From Cupriavidus pinatubonensis (GTDB lineage: Bacteria > Pseudomonadota > Gammaproteobacteria > Burkholderiales > Burkholderiaceae), in contig NZ_CP080767.1 in assembly GCF_019602855.1 (NCBI RefSeq), forward strand, positions 682,001 to 746,000: 64,000 bases of DNA, given 5' to 3'. Made by a program: the position numbers and the translations under genes. The first letter of the stretch is position 1, and each line of letters opens with the position of its first letter. Of the stretch, positions 24,722 to 36,681 are shown in pieces. The notes below the pieces were generated by a model. It made no database searches and was not told the origin of the DNA. It saw nothing but the letters and a program-made list of their open reading frames with translations.

Positions 24722-26251
24722 ATGCAATGTGATTCTTCTGAAACCTCGCGAACGGACGGTGCCAGTGCCTTGCGCGGCACGCTGATGGTGCAGGGCACGA
24801 CTTCCGACGCCGGCAAGAGTACGGTCGTGGCAGGCCTGTGCCGCGTACTGGCCCGGGCCGGCATGCGCGTGGCGCCATTCAAGCCGCAGAACATGGCGCT
24901 GAACAGCGCGGTGACCGCCGATGGTGGCGAGATCGGTCGCGCGCAGGCGCTGCAGGCACAGGCGGCGCGGGTCGAACCGCACACCGACATGAACCCCGTG
25001 CTGCTCAAGCCGAGCAGCGACACCGGCGCGCAGATCATCATCCACGGCAAAGCCCGGCTGGATCTCGACGCGCGCGCCTATCACGCGTACAAGCCGGAGG
25101 CCATGAAGGCCGTGCTCGCCTCGCATGAACGGCTGACGCAGGCCTACGACGTGGTGGTCGTGGAAGGCGCGGGCAGTCCGGCCGAGATCAACCTGCGCGA
25201 TCGCGATATCGCCAACATGGGGTTTGCCGAGCGCGTCGATTGCCCGGTCGTGCTGGTGGCCGACATCGATCGCGGCGGCGTGTTCGCCCATCTGGTGGGC
25301 ACGCTGGACTGCCTGTCGGACAGTGAGCGCGCACGCGTGACCGGCTTCATCATCAACCGTTTCCGCGGCGATATCAGCCTGCTGCAGCCGGGGCTCGACT
25401 GGCTGGAGGCACGCACCGGCAAGCCGGTGTTCGGCGTGCTGCCGTACCTGCATGGCCTGCATCTGGATGCGGAAGATGCCATCGTCGGCGCGCAGTCGGC
25501 CAAGCGGGGTACGCCTGACGCGCTGCTGCGCGTGATCGTGCCGGTGTTGCCGCGCATCTCGAACCACACCGATTTCGATGCGCTGCGCGCGCACCCGCAG
25601 GTCGACCTGCGCTTTATCGGGCCCGGCATGCCCGTGCCGCCCGCGGACCTCGTGATCCTGCCCGGCAGCAAGAGCGTGCGTGCCGACCTGGATTTCCTGC
25701 GCGCCAATGGCTGGGAGCCGGCGCTGCGGCGGCATCTGCGTTATGGCGGCAAGGTGATCGGCATCTGCGGCGGCATGCAGATGCTGGGCCGGCAGATCCA
25801 TGATCCGGCCGGCCATGAAGGTCCTGCTGGCAGCAGCGCAGGGTTCGGCTGGCTCGACTATGAAACGACACTGGCGCCGCACAAGCAGCTGCGCCGAGTC
25901 AGCGGGCGGCTTGCGGATGCTGATCGAGAAGCCGCTGTCAGCGGCTATGAAATCCACATGGGTGTGAGTACCGGCTCAGGCCTGGAGCGACCGGCACTGT
26001 GGCTGGACGATGAAAACGGCACGCGTCGCGCGGATGGTGCCTGCTCAGAGGATGGCCAGGTGCTGGCGACCTATGTACATGGCGTGTTTGACGAGCCCAC
26101 GGCATGCGAGGGGCTGCTGCGCTGGGCCGGACTCGACGGGGCACAGGGGATCGACCTTGCGGCACTGCGCGAGGCCTCGATCGAACGGCTGGCCGATACA
26201 CTCGCCAGCCATCTGGACCTTGGGGCCATGTTTGCGCCGCTGCGCCGCTAG
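24722..26251 (+). CDS. cobQ: Adenosylcobyric acid synthase (glutamine-hydrolysing)
   Basis: A 509-residue CobQ/CbiP amidotransferase that amidates four side chains of the corrin ring. The N-terminal ATPase half shows '[20 protein letters not shown]' near residues 22-41 and '[13 protein letters not shown]'. The class-I glutamine amidotransferase half has the nucleophile Cys349 in '[12 protein letters not shown]' and the later histidine region '[11 protein letters not shown]'. The ATG at 24722 is used; a TTG nine bases upstream is the alternative. It is divergent from cobP across only 58 bp, with no riboswitch in that gap, and its stop overlaps the convergent GNAT gene by four bases. Confidence 0.95.
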   Translation: MQCDSSETSRTDGASALRGTLMVQGTTSDAGKSTVVAGLCRVLARAGMRVAPFKPQNMALNSAVTADGGEIGRAQALQAQAARVEPHTDMNPVLLKPSSDTGAQIIIHGKARLDLDARAYHAYKPEAMKAVLASHERLTQAYDVVVVEGAGSPAEINLRDRDIANMGFAERVDCPVVLVADIDRGGVFAHLVGTLDCLSDSERARVTGFIINRFRGDISLLQPGLDWLEARTGKPVFGVLPYLHGLHLDAEDAIVGAQSAKRGTPDALLRVIVPVLPRISNHTDFDALRAHPQVDLRFIGPGMPVPPADLVILPGSKSVRADLDFLRANGWEPALRRHLRYGGKVIGICGGMQMLGRQIHDPAGHEGPAGSSAGFGWLDYETTLAPHKQLRRVSGRLADADREAAVSGYEIHMGVSTGSGLERPALWLDDENGTRRADGACSEDGQVLATYVHGVFDEPTACEGLLRWAGLDGAQGIDLAALREASIERLADTLASHLDLGAMFAPLRR

Positions 26252-26805
26252 CGCGCGGTGGGTGTCAGGCGCGCGAGCAGTGCGGGCACGTCAGGCCACG
26301 TCACGCGCCGTATTGCCACGATGATGTCCGTGCCCGGAAACGGATCCTGGAAGCTCTCGGATTCCTGCCCACCAAGGCGCCGGTAGAAATCGCGCGCCTG
26401 CGTGTTGCCTTCCAGCACGTACAGGAACAGTGGTTGGCCCGGCCAGCCTGTTGCCACGCGCTCCGCGCAGTGTGCCAGCAGGCGCTTGCCCAGTCCGTGC
26501 CCGTGGAAAGCCGGCAGCACATGCAGGTTGTCCAGGTAGATGCCATAGACCGGCTCTGCGTCGGGCATCAGGCACGCAAAGCCGGCAGGGTCACCATCTA
26601 CCTGTGCCAGCGTCACTTCGAGTGGCGCTTCCGCACCGTCATGCAGGCGCGCGTGCCAGGCCGCGCGGCGCTCCGCGGGCGCCGTCTGCGAAAGATAGGC
26701 GTTGGGCAACAGGCCCGGGTAAGTTTGCCGCCAGCTTTCAGTGTGCATGGCGGCAATGAGATCAGCGTCTGCGGCCGTGGCGGACGTCAGGGTGACAAGG
26801 GGCAT
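26248..26805 (-). CDS. GNAT-family N-acetyltransferase
   Basis: A 185-residue acetyltransferase of the GNAT fold. The acetyl-CoA pyrophosphate-binding loop is visible as '[20 protein letters not shown]' (Q/R-x-x-G-x-G/A pattern), with the preceding strand '[14 protein letters not shown]' and the following '[20 protein letters not shown]', the usual beta-bulge and C-terminal segments. The N-terminal '[20 protein letters not shown]' is also typical. The substrate is not deducible. It is convergent with cobQ with a four-base overlap, and there is no sign that it belongs to the B12 pathway. Confidence 0.88.
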   Translation of the reverse strand: MPLVTLTSATAADADLIAAMHTESWRQTYPGLLPNAYLSQTAPAERRAAWHARLHDGAEAPLEVTLAQVDGDPAGFACLMPDAEPVYGIYLDNLHVLPAFHGHGLGKRLLAHCAERVATGWPGQPLFLYVLEGNTQARDFYRRLGGQESESFQDPFPGTDIIVAIRRVTWPDVPALLARLTPTAR

Positions 26806-26967
26806 GGCTGGCGGATATCAGGGGTCAGGGCGTCATTCTGCCGCATTGCTTCAAGTACAGGCGGGCCGCTCGTACCCTGATAGAATTGCGAATCTTTCCC
26901 ATTTGCATTGTCGGGGCTGGCACCACGCGCCTTTCCTGCCGACTCCCACAATCCCTTCTGTCGCCCA

Positions 26968-28185
26968 ATGGTCACCGGCCGCCTACGCGTTGTCATCGTC
27001 AAGCTGCACCTGTATATCGGGCTGATCTTCGGCCTGTTGTTCGTCCTGATGGGGCTGACCGGCACTACCATCGCATGGCGCGACGAGCTCGATGCATGGC
27101 TGAATCCCGATCTGCTGGTGGCATCGGCGCCCGTGCGGATGCCGGTGTCCTCCGATACGGTGCAGGCCGTCACCGAGCGCCTGTCCGGCCCCGGCTATGG
27201 CCGGCCGAACATGCTGATGCTGCCGGTGGAGGAACACGGCGTCTTCGTCGCCTGGTATCCGGTCAAGGGACCCGATGGCGTGGTGCCGGGCCGCTCGCGC
27301 CAGGTCATGGTCGATCCGGTCACGTTCGAAGTGAAGGGCGAGCGGGTGTGGGGCGAGTTTGGCCTGTCGCGCCAGTTGCTGCTGCCGACGCTGTTCCATC
27401 TGCACCGCTACCTGCTCAGCGGCGAAACCGGCAAGACCATCACAGGTGTGACCGGCATGATGCTGCTGATCATGGTGCTGCTCGGCATTGTGGCATGGTG
27501 GCCGAAGCTGCGGCCGCGCTCCGTGTTCCAGGCGTTCCGCATCACGCATGGCGGCTCGTGGTCGCGCTTCACCTATACGTTGCACCGTGCGGGCGGCATC
27601 TTTGCCGCGCCGGTGCTGGCGACCATCGCTTTCTCGGGCTGGTACCTGAACCTGCCGAAGTGGGTGACGCCCATCGTTTCCAGCGTCATGACGGTGACGC
27701 CGCCGGCCAAGCATGCATCGGCACCCGCCGAGCCCGGTGCGCGGCCGCTCGGCGCCGCGCAGATCATGGCGACCGCCCAAGCCGAATATCCCGACGCCAC
27801 CGTGACCCGCATCAGTTTTCCTCGTAAGGCGGGCGATGCCTATGAAGTGCGCCTGCGCCAGCCCGACGAGGTGCGCAAGGACAGCGGCGCTACGCGGCTA
27901 TGGCTAGATGCCTATACCGGCAAGCGCCTTGGCGCGCGCGACCCGGCCGATGCGCCGGCCGGCGACACCTTCCTGAACTGGCTGTTCCCGCTGCATACGG
28001 GCGAGGCCTTCGGCGTGCCCGGCCGCCTCTTCATCACCGTCTTTGGCCTGGCGCCGCTGATGTTCGGGATCACCGGCGTGCTGATCTGGTGGAAGCGCCG
28101 GCGCGGGCACCAGCGCCACGTGACCAAGGTCCGCCAGCGGGCCGGCATCCGCAGCACGCGCAGCGCTGAAAAGGCCGAGGCCTGA
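26968..28185 (+). CDS. PepSY-associated transmembrane protein
   Basis: A 405-residue inner-membrane protein of the PepSY_TM family. The first helix follows the start ('KLHLYIGLIFGLLFVLMGLT'), followed by a periplasmic PepSY-like region. Further helices lie at 'TGMMLLIMVLLGIVAWWPKL', near 'YTLHRAGGIFAAPVLATIAF' and at the C-terminus ('TVFGLAPLMFGITGVLIWWK'), with conserved histidines in 'LHLYIG', 'FHLHRY' and 'TLHRAGG' that may bind haem. Relatives occur with siderophore receptors as possible ferric-siderophore reductases, but no iron gene is adjacent here. The ATG at 26968 is preferred over upstream starts because it directly precedes the first helix. A terminator follows. Confidence 0.85.
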   Translation: MVTGRLRVVIVKLHLYIGLIFGLLFVLMGLTGTTIAWRDELDAWLNPDLLVASAPVRMPVSSDTVQAVTERLSGPGYGRPNMLMLPVEEHGVFVAWYPVKGPDGVVPGRSRQVMVDPVTFEVKGERVWGEFGLSRQLLLPTLFHLHRYLLSGETGKTITGVTGMMLLIMVLLGIVAWWPKLRPRSVFQAFRITHGGSWSRFTYTLHRAGGIFAAPVLATIAFSGWYLNLPKWVTPIVSSVMTVTPPAKHASAPAEPGARPLGAAQIMATAQAEYPDATVTRISFPRKAGDAYEVRLRQPDEVRKDSGATRLWLDAYTGKRLGARDPADAPAGDTFLNWLFPLHTGEAFGVPGRLFITVFGLAPLMFGITGVLIWWKRRRGHQRHVTKVRQRAGIRSTRSAEKAEA

Positions 28186-28192
28186 AATGCAA

Positions 28193-28222
28193 AGAGCAAG
28201 CCGCAAGGCTTGCTCTTCTTGT
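28193..28222 (+). terminator. Intrinsic terminator after the PepSY gene
   Basis: AGAGCAAGCC (28193-28202) pairs with GGCTTGCTCT (28207-28216) around a GCAA tetraloop, followed by TCTTGT. It separates the PepSY gene from the convergent panC gene; the T-rich tail is modest. Confidence 0.75.
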
Positions 28223-28251
28223 CTGGGCGAAGTGGCCGCTGGCCGCGGGGC

Positions 28252-30140
<1,889 letters not shown>

Positions 30141-30174
30141 GAGTGGCGTGCGCTATACGGCACGTCAGGCGCGA

Positions 30175-30366
30175 TCAGTTGTCCAGCGAATACACGTAGG
30201 GCTTTTGCGCCACACGGGAAGCCTGGGCGCGGGACCGTTCTTCGAGATCGATCGGTTCCTTGTCCCACAGCAGGGCGCGGCCTTCGCGCTGCTCGGTCTC
30301 GAGTGCGGGACGTTCCTGCTTCAGGGACTTCAGGAACTGGGTGATTTCCGATTCGTACATGGCCAT
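30175..30366 (-). CDS. DUF3460 family small protein
   Basis: A 63-residue protein (or 61 residues if it starts at the second ATG, 30360) matching the small DUF3460 family of betaproteobacteria: 'MYESEITQFLKSLKQERP', then 'REGRALLWDKEPIDLEER' and a short basic tail. It is soluble and mostly helical, with no known function. It lies just upstream of scpA on the same strand, a neighbourhood I recall as common in Burkholderiaceae. The longer frame to 30483 overlaps the upstream control region and looks non-coding. Confidence 0.85.
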   Translation of the reverse strand: MAMYESEITQFLKSLKQERPALETEQREGRALLWDKEPIDLEERSRAQASRVAQKPYVYSLDN

Positions 30367-30597
30367 GGTGGGATTCTGGTAATGCGCCGCTTGGCGGCTG
30401 AAAGGTACGGTGCCGCAGGATTTTACAGTATCCGCGCCGTGCAACGCTCCCTTCGGGGCAGCCGGATGCGACGCAGCCCGCACCTGGGCGCATGTTGTCG
30501 CAGGTCATGGTTCCGGGCATAGGCGGGGGTGTGGTCAAATACCCACTTTGCGTGCTGCCGGCACGCGCCATCCCGCCCGGCGGAGCAATTGCAGCGA

Positions 30598-32436
30598 ATG
30601 AGGACCGAAAGGACCGAATCGGCCCGCGTGGCGGCCGCCCCTGACAGGACTGTCCGCCCGGAGGCGCGGTCATGGACACCCGCGCGCCTGCGCAGGGTGT
30701 TCCTGTCCGCGCTTGCCGTCGCGTGGCTGCTGCCGGCACAGGCCGCCTACAAGGTGGAGGTCGAGGCGCCCAAGCCGCTGCGCGAGATCCTGGAAAACCA
30801 CCTCGACCTGTCCCGTTACAAGGACCGCACCGACCTGTCGCCCAACCAGTTCGCCTACATGGTGGAAACCGTGGGTGACCAGGTGCGCCAGTTTGCCTCG
30901 ACTGAAGGGTATTTCGATCCTGTCACCACCGCGCGCGTGGAAGGCGAGGGCGACAAGCGCGTTGTCCATGTCACAGTCGATCCCGGCGCGCGCACGATCA
31001 TCCGCAACGTCGACATCAAGGTGGACGGGCCCGCGGCCACGCGCTCGCCCGAGCAGGTGGCCGAGGTGCAGAAGAAATGGGGCCTGCCGGTGGGCGACCC
31101 GTTCCGGCAGGAGGACTGGGACAAGGCCAAGGAAGATGCGCTGGTGACGCTGCAGAGCCGCAGCTACTTTGGCGCGCGGCTGGCGCAGTCGCAGGCGCGG
31201 ATCGAGCCCGATGAACTGCGCGCGGACCTGTCGGCGCGCTATGACAGCGGCCCGGCCTACCTGCTGGGGCCGTTGCGCGTGAGCGGCACGCGCCGCTATC
31301 CCGAGCAGATCATCTACAACGTCAATCCGCTCAACGAAGGCGAGCCCTACCGCGTGGAGCGGCTGCTGGAACTGCAGCGTGCGATCCAGAACCAGCCCTA
31401 TTTCTCGAACGTGCAGGTCGACCTGGTCACGCCCGAAGGCACGGCGGCCAATCCGCCCGACGGCGTAGTGACAGCGCCCGTGTCGGTCAAGGTGCGCGAG
31501 TATCCCGAGCACCGGCTCAACAGCGGTGTGGGCTTTACCACCGATACCGGCGCGCAGGTGGAAGGGCGCTATTCGTACTACAACCTGTTCAACCGCGCGT
31601 GGGTGTTCGATTCCCAGGCCCGCATCGAGCAGAAGCGCTCCTACCTGTTCGCGGAAACGGCCATGCCGCCGGACCGCAGTACCTTCCGCAACAGCATTTA
31701 CAGCAGCTACGAGCGCACCATCGACCTCGAGAACACTGACACTACCAGCTGGCGCGCGGGCCTGAAGCGCTCACGCTCGCGCGAGAAGTACGACATTACG
31801 ATGTCGCTGGACTTCTACTACGACAACCTGCTGCCGGAGGGCCAGCAGGCGCAGATCAGCAAGGCGCTGGTGCCGGCCTTTGCCTGGACGCGGCGTGATG
31901 TCGACAACCCCGTGTTCCCGCGCCGCGGCAATGTCATCAGTACCCAGCTTGGCGTGGCGGCCAAGGGCCTGCTCAGCGATGCCACGTTCTTCCGCATGTA
32001 CGGGCGTATCCGCCAGTACGTGCCGGTTGGCAATCGCGACTTGTTCGTCGCGCGGCTGGAACTGGGCGCCAACATGACCACCGCCGATTCCAGCAAGATC
32101 CCGGCGACGCTGCGCTTCCGGGCCGGCGGCACCGACTCCATCCGAGGCTACAGCTACCAGTCGATCGGCACGCCGAGCGGCTCGAGCGTGCTGCCAGCGA
32201 AGTACCTCGCCACCGGCGGACTGGAATACCAGTACTGGTTCAAGCCCGAATGGGGTGTCGCGGTGTTCTGGGACGCCGGCACGGCAGCCGATGCGCTCAA
32301 TGACGTAAAGATCTACAACGGCGTGGGTATCGGCGCGCGCTGGCGCAGCCCGGTCGGGCCGGTGCAGCTCGACGTGGGCTACGGTGTCCAGAAACAGCAG
32401 TTCCGTCCCCATATCTCGCTCGGGGTGGCGTTCTGA
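30598..32436 (+). CDS. tamA: Outer-membrane assembly factor TamA (Omp85 family)
   Basis: A 612-residue Omp85 protein. After a basic lead, the signal helix 'RRVFLSALAVAWLLPAQAA' ends near residue 50. About three POTRA domains follow (for example 'VEAPKPLREILENHLDLSRY' and 'LGPLRVSGTRRYPEQIIYNV'). The C-terminal 16-strand barrel carries the conserved 'RFRAGGTDSIRGYSYQSIGT' segment and ends in 'FRPHISLGVAF', with the terminal Phe expected of outer-membrane barrels. The ATG at 30598 is used; the signal peptide would have an unusually long n-region, so a later start is possible. The stop overlaps the tamB start (TGATG), the classic TamA-TamB arrangement. Confidence 0.93.
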   Translation: MRTERTESARVAAAPDRTVRPEARSWTPARLRRVFLSALAVAWLLPAQAAYKVEVEAPKPLREILENHLDLSRYKDRTDLSPNQFAYMVETVGDQVRQFASTEGYFDPVTTARVEGEGDKRVVHVTVDPGARTIIRNVDIKVDGPAATRSPEQVAEVQKKWGLPVGDPFRQEDWDKAKEDALVTLQSRSYFGARLAQSQARIEPDELRADLSARYDSGPAYLLGPLRVSGTRRYPEQIIYNVNPLNEGEPYRVERLLELQRAIQNQPYFSNVQVDLVTPEGTAANPPDGVVTAPVSVKVREYPEHRLNSGVGFTTDTGAQVEGRYSYYNLFNRAWVFDSQARIEQKRSYLFAETAMPPDRSTFRNSIYSSYERTIDLENTDTTSWRAGLKRSRSREKYDITMSLDFYYDNLLPEGQQAQISKALVPAFAWTRRDVDNPVFPRRGNVISTQLGVAAKGLLSDATFFRMYGRIRQYVPVGNRDLFVARLELGANMTTADSSKIPATLRFRAGGTDSIRGYSYQSIGTPSGSSVLPAKYLATGGLEYQYWFKPEWGVAVFWDAGTAADALNDVKIYNGVGIGARWRSPVGPVQLDVGYGVQKQQFRPHISLGVAF

Positions 32437-35400
32437 TGAGCCTCGTCGACATGCCTTCCGTGCCGGGCCGGGGCGGCGACGTGCCGCCGCCTGAGTCGCC
32501 GTCCCCCACGCCCCCGCCGCGGCGCCGCCGGCGAATCTGGCGAGTGCTCGGCTGGATCGCCGCCTTGCTGGTGGCCCTGCTGGTCACGCTGGTTGCTGCC
32601 GGCGTGTTCGCCCTGCGCTCGGAAACCGGCACGCGGCAGCTATGGACGCTGGCCACCAGGCTGTCGGCGGGCATGCTCTCGGGCAAGTTCGAGGGCGGCA
32701 CGGTGTTCCAGGGACTGCGATTACGCGACGTGGTGTTCGCGAGCGGCGAAACGCGCGTGACCGTCGATCGCGTCGACAGCAGCTGGGACCTGGCGTGGTC
32801 GCCGCGGCACTGGCATGTGGTGTGGCTGCGCATCGGCAAGGTGGATGTGCAACTCGGGCCATCGGAGCCCAGTACGACGCCGGCAAAGATGCCGGCCTCG
32901 CTCGAATTGCCGCTGGCGATCGACATCGACACGCTGACGCTGGACCGCTTGGCCCTACGCACGAGCCCGGCTCCCACGACGGAACCGATGATCTTTTCCG
33001 GGCTCGCGGGGGCCTTTCATTCCGACGGACAGCGGCACCGGCTGACGATCGACAGGCTCGAGACACCGTATGGAAAGCTTGCCGCCAACGCGCAGATCGC
33101 CGCGCAGGCGCCGTTCGCGCTGAACGCCGAGGCGCTGCTTGAGGCGAGCTGGCAGAAGGAGGCCTTCACCATCAGTGCGAGCGCGAAGGGTTCTCTGGAT
33201 ACATTGCGCGCCGAGCTCGAGGCCACTGGCGAGCGGATCCGCGCGCGGGCGAATGCCGATGTGACGCCGTTCGGCAAGGTGCCGTTCACGCACCTGCTCG
33301 TCGACGGGGAGCGCATCAATCCACGTTTGTTCAGTCCGTCGGCGCCACAGGCGAACCTGACGGTCCATGCCGAATTGCGGCCGGTCGACGAAGCCGGTGC
33401 GCCGGCGAAGCCAGCCGCTGCGTCGGCGCCACCATCGGCACCCGCATCGGCACCCGCATCGGCACCCGCATCGGCACCCGCATCGACGCCGGCTTCCGCC
33501 GTGTCCGCGCCTGCATCCGCCGCCGCGCCGCTCACCGTGGCCGGCGACATCGTAGTGCGCAACCTCGAACCGGGACTGATCGATGCCGGCAAGTTGCCGC
33601 TGCAGTCCGTGCAGGCGCAAGTGCAGCTCAACGAGAAGTCCCAGACCCTGCGCGACCTGCGTATTGCGCTGTCCGGCAAGGCCGAGATTACCGGCAGCGG
33701 CACGCTGCAGGATGGCCGCGGTGCGTTCGACCTGGACGTGCACCGGCTCAACCCGGCCGCGCTGTACGGTTCCCTGACAGAGGCCAGCCTGTCCGGTCCG
33801 CTGGCCGTGCGCCTGGAACCCGGCCGGCAGAGTGTGGCGCTGGACCTGACCGGTGGCGAGCTCAAGCTGTTTGCCGATGCCAGCATGGACGAAGAAACGC
33901 TGACCCTGTCGGCATTGCGCGCGACGCTCGGGGCAGGAACCCTCACCGCCGACGGCAAGCTTGGCCTCAAGGACGAACAGGCGTTCGAATTCAAGGGCAA
34001 GCTGGCCGCGTTCGATCCGGCGCGGCTCGCCAAGGTTGCCAGCGGCCGCATCAATGCCGACTTCAGCACGACAGGCACGCTGGCGAAGGAAATTCGCGCC
34101 GCCGTGGATTTCACGGTGCGTGAGAGCGAGTACGCGGGCCTGCCGATGACCGGCTCCGGCAAGATCCGCGTGGCCGGCGAGCGCTTGCTGCCGAGCGAGG
34201 CCTCGCTCAGCATGGCCGGCAACCAGGTCGATCTGCGCGGCAGTTTCGGCGCGCGCGGCGATCGCCTGCATGTGGCCGTGGATGCGCCCCAGCTCGATCG
34301 GCTGAAATTCGGCGTGGCAGGCAAGCTGAAGCTTGACGCCGACGTGAGCGGGACGATCAAGCGGCCCGAGGTCGTGGGCGACTACAGCGCACAGGCCCTG
34401 ACCGTCGGCCCGCACAGCGTGGCCACGGCCAGCGGCCATGCCGAGATACGCGGCGGCCTCGACGGCACGCTGTCGGTGCAGCTCGCGGCGCGCGGCTACA
34501 AAGGGCCGCAGGCCAGCCTCAGCACGCTCGACGCCACGCTGAACGGCACGCAGGCCAGCCATACTTTCGATGCCAAGGCTGACGGCACGCTGCATCAGCG
34601 GCCGCTGCACGTGGCACTGTCCGGGCAGGGCGGCTGGAAGGGGCCGAAGGACGGCTGGCAGGGCACCATCCGCACGTTTGAGGAACGCAGCTCGGTCAAC
34701 CTGCGGCTGGCCGCGCCGGCACAGCTGACTGTGGCCGAGCAGCGCTTGGAGCTCGGTGCCACGCGCTTGCTGTTCGATCGCGCCGTGCTGCAGATCGACA
34801 GCCTGAACTGGGATCATGGCCGCATCCGCACGCAAGGCCACCTGGACGGCTTGCAGGTCGGCCACGTGCTCGAACTCGTCGAAACGCTGACGGGTGAGAA
34901 GCCGCCACTGCGTTCCGACCTGGTCATCGATGGCCGCTGGAACCTGACGCTCGCGGAAACCGCTGCCGGGTTTGCCGAGATCCGACGCCGCAGCGGCGAT
35001 GCCTCGGTCAACGCGGGGCGTGGCTTCACATCGCTCGGGCTCGGCGAGACCTCGCTGCGCGCCGATATTGCCGGTAATCGCATCACGCTGCGTGGCGGTA
35101 CGTTGGCCGATCGCATCGGCAAGGTGGCGGTCGATGTATCGGCCGGCCTGGTGCCGGATCAAGGCCTGCTCAGCGTTGGGCCGGCCTCCACACTGGGTGG
35201 GTCGGTGCAAGTGGATGTGCCGCGGCTCAAATCGCTGGAAGCGCTGAGCGGCCCGCAGTACGCGTTCGAAGGCAAGCTGGCGGCCGCGCTGAAGCTGTCC
35301 GGCACCGTGGGCGCGCCGGTGCTGACTGGCACCGTCGACGGCGACGGCATCGCGCTGACGATGTACGACCTCGGCATCCGCCTCACGGATGGCATCGTGC

Positions 35401-36629
35401 GTATTGTGCTCGACCAGAACACCGTGGAGCTGAAGCAGGTGGAATTCCGCGGCGGCGACGGCAAGGTCACCGCGACCGGTAACGTCAAGCTGGGCGAGGC
35501 CGATCCGAACCTGACGGCCAGGATCGTCGCCGACAAGCTGCAGTTGTTCGCGAGCCCCGAACGCACGCTGATCCTGTCGGGTGATGCGACCATTGGCAAC
35601 GAAAACCGCCAGATGGTGATCCGCGGCAAGTTCCGCGTCGACCGCGGCCTGTTCGACCTGCCAAAGGCCGGCGCGCCGGTGCTTGGCGACGACGTCGTGG
35701 TGGTGCGCCGCAAGGACCAGCGCGAACTGAAGACGGCGGCCACGCCCGCACCGGAAGCAAAACCTGCGAGCAAGTTCAGTCCTTTGATCGAGATTACCGT
35801 GGACCTCGGCAACGACTTCCGCTTCCGCGGCGCCGGTGCTGATCTGGAACTGGCCGGGCAGATGAACGTGCGCAGCGAGCCGCTCGCGCCGATGCGGGCC
35901 ACGGGCACCGTGCGCGTCACCGAGGGCACCTACGAAGCCTTTGGCCGCAAGCTGAACATCGAACGCGGTACCATCAATTTCAACGGTCCGATCGACAATC
36001 CGAACATGTACATCCGCGCGATGCGGCGCGGACAGGAAGTGGAGGCTGGCGTGGAAGTGACCGGCACGGTGCGGCTTCCGCGCGTGCGGCTGGTGTCCGA
36101 GCCCAATGTGCCGGAGGAAGACAAGCTGTCTTGGCTGATGTTCGGCTACGGAGCGGAAAGCGCTGCGGCGGGCCAGCAGAAGCAGCTCGGCGGCGCGGCA
36201 CTCGGCGGCGCCGCGCTCGGCATGATCGGCGGCAAGGCGGGGAAGGGCGTCGTGCAGCATTTCGGGCTCGACGAGTTTTCCATCGGTCCTTCCACCGCCG
36301 GCCTGAACGACCAGCAGGTTGTGAGCGTGGGCAAGGCGGTGACCGACAAGCTGTCGGTGGGCTACGAGCAGAGCCTGACGTCGGCGTCCAACGTGGTCAA
36401 GCTGACCTGGGCGTTTTCGCGACGCTGGTCGCTGATCGCCAAGGGCGGCTCCATCAATGGCCTGTCGGTCTTGTTCAACCGCCGCTTCGATAACTGGGGC
36501 GTCCTGTTTTCGGGTGCCTCGAACCGCAGCAGTACCAGAAGGAGCCAGGACGATGGCAATCCCGAATCCGATATCGAAAGCGCGGTGCAGGCCGCATCCG
36601 CCGCGGTCGCTGAGCCGGTCAAGCGCTGA
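32436..36629 (+). CDS. tamB: Translocation and assembly module protein TamB
   Basis: A 1397-residue AsmA-like bridge protein anchored in the inner membrane by one N-terminal helix ('VLGWIAALLVALLVTLVAAG', near residues 33-52). It has a very long beta-rich periplasmic groove and the C-terminal DUF490/TamB domain, recognisable by 'LNIERGTINFNGPIDNPNMY', 'LVSEPNVPEEDKLSWLMFGY' and a C-terminal barrel-like end. It partners with TamA; family members are now implicated in phospholipid transport to the outer membrane. A low-complexity Ala-Pro-Ser linker at about residues 324-356 is built from 12-bp tandem repeats. Length is normal for the family. Confidence 0.94.
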   Translation: MSLVDMPSVPGRGGDVPPPESPSPTPPPRRRRRIWRVLGWIAALLVALLVTLVAAGVFALRSETGTRQLWTLATRLSAGMLSGKFEGGTVFQGLRLRDVVFASGETRVTVDRVDSSWDLAWSPRHWHVVWLRIGKVDVQLGPSEPSTTPAKMPASLELPLAIDIDTLTLDRLALRTSPAPTTEPMIFSGLAGAFHSDGQRHRLTIDRLETPYGKLAANAQIAAQAPFALNAEALLEASWQKEAFTISASAKGSLDTLRAELEATGERIRARANADVTPFGKVPFTHLLVDGERINPRLFSPSAPQANLTVHAELRPVDEAGAPAKPAAASAPPSAPASAPASAPASAPASTPASAVSAPASAAAPLTVAGDIVVRNLEPGLIDAGKLPLQSVQAQVQLNEKSQTLRDLRIALSGKAEITGSGTLQDGRGAFDLDVHRLNPAALYGSLTEASLSGPLAVRLEPGRQSVALDLTGGELKLFADASMDEETLTLSALRATLGAGTLTADGKLGLKDEQAFEFKGKLAAFDPARLAKVASGRINADFSTTGTLAKEIRAAVDFTVRESEYAGLPMTGSGKIRVAGERLLPSEASLSMAGNQVDLRGSFGARGDRLHVAVDAPQLDRLKFGVAGKLKLDADVSGTIKRPEVVGDYSAQALTVGPHSVATASGHAEIRGGLDGTLSVQLAARGYKGPQASLSTLDATLNGTQASHTFDAKADGTLHQRPLHVALSGQGGWKGPKDGWQGTIRTFEERSSVNLRLAAPAQLTVAEQRLELGATRLLFDRAVLQIDSLNWDHGRIRTQGHLDGLQVGHVLELVETLTGEKPPLRSDLVIDGRWNLTLAETAAGFAEIRRRSGDASVNAGRGFTSLGLGETSLRADIAGNRITLRGGTLADRIGKVAVDVSAGLVPDQGLLSVGPASTLGGSVQVDVPRLKSLEALSGPQYAFEGKLAAALKLSGTVGAPVLTGTVDGDGIALTMYDLGIRLTDGIVRIVLDQNTVELKQVEFRGGDGKVTATGNVKLGEADPNLTARIVADKLQLFASPERTLILSGDATIGNENRQMVIRGKFRVDRGLFDLPKAGAPVLGDDVVVVRRKDQRELKTAATPAPEAKPASKFSPLIEITVDLGNDFRFRGAGADLELAGQMNVRSEPLAPMRATGTVRVTEGTYEAFGRKLNIERGTINFNGPIDNPNMYIRAMRRGQEVEAGVEVTGTVRLPRVRLVSEPNVPEEDKLSWLMFGYGAESAAAGQQKQLGGAALGGAALGMIGGKAGKGVVQHFGLDEFSIGPSTAGLNDQQVVSVGKAVTDKLSVGYEQSLTSASNVVKLTWAFSRRWSLIAKGGSINGLSVLFNRRFDNWGVLFSGASNRSSTRRSQDDGNPESDIESAVQAASAAVAEPVKR
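33433..33492 (+). repeat. Tandem 12-bp repeat inside tamB
   Basis: Four perfect copies of CATCGGCACCCG (33433-33480) followed by a degenerate fifth (33481-33492) encode an Ala-Pro-Ala-Ser linker. Copy number could vary by slippage in units of four codons without breaking the frame. Confidence 0.9.
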
Positions 36630-36681
36630 CCGCTTTGATTGTTCCCCATTCCATTACGCGTCGCCGCGACGCCTTGCCGCC

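Noticed and set aside
26876..26910. Fur-box-like A/T triplets before the PepSY gene
   Set aside because: The match to the Fur consensus is poor and no iron-uptake gene is adjacent.
32955..36260. 1101-codon open frame on the minus strand opposite tamB
   Set aside because: It mirrors tamB in very GC-rich DNA, shows no recognisable domain and has an Arg/His-rich composition typical of antisense frames.
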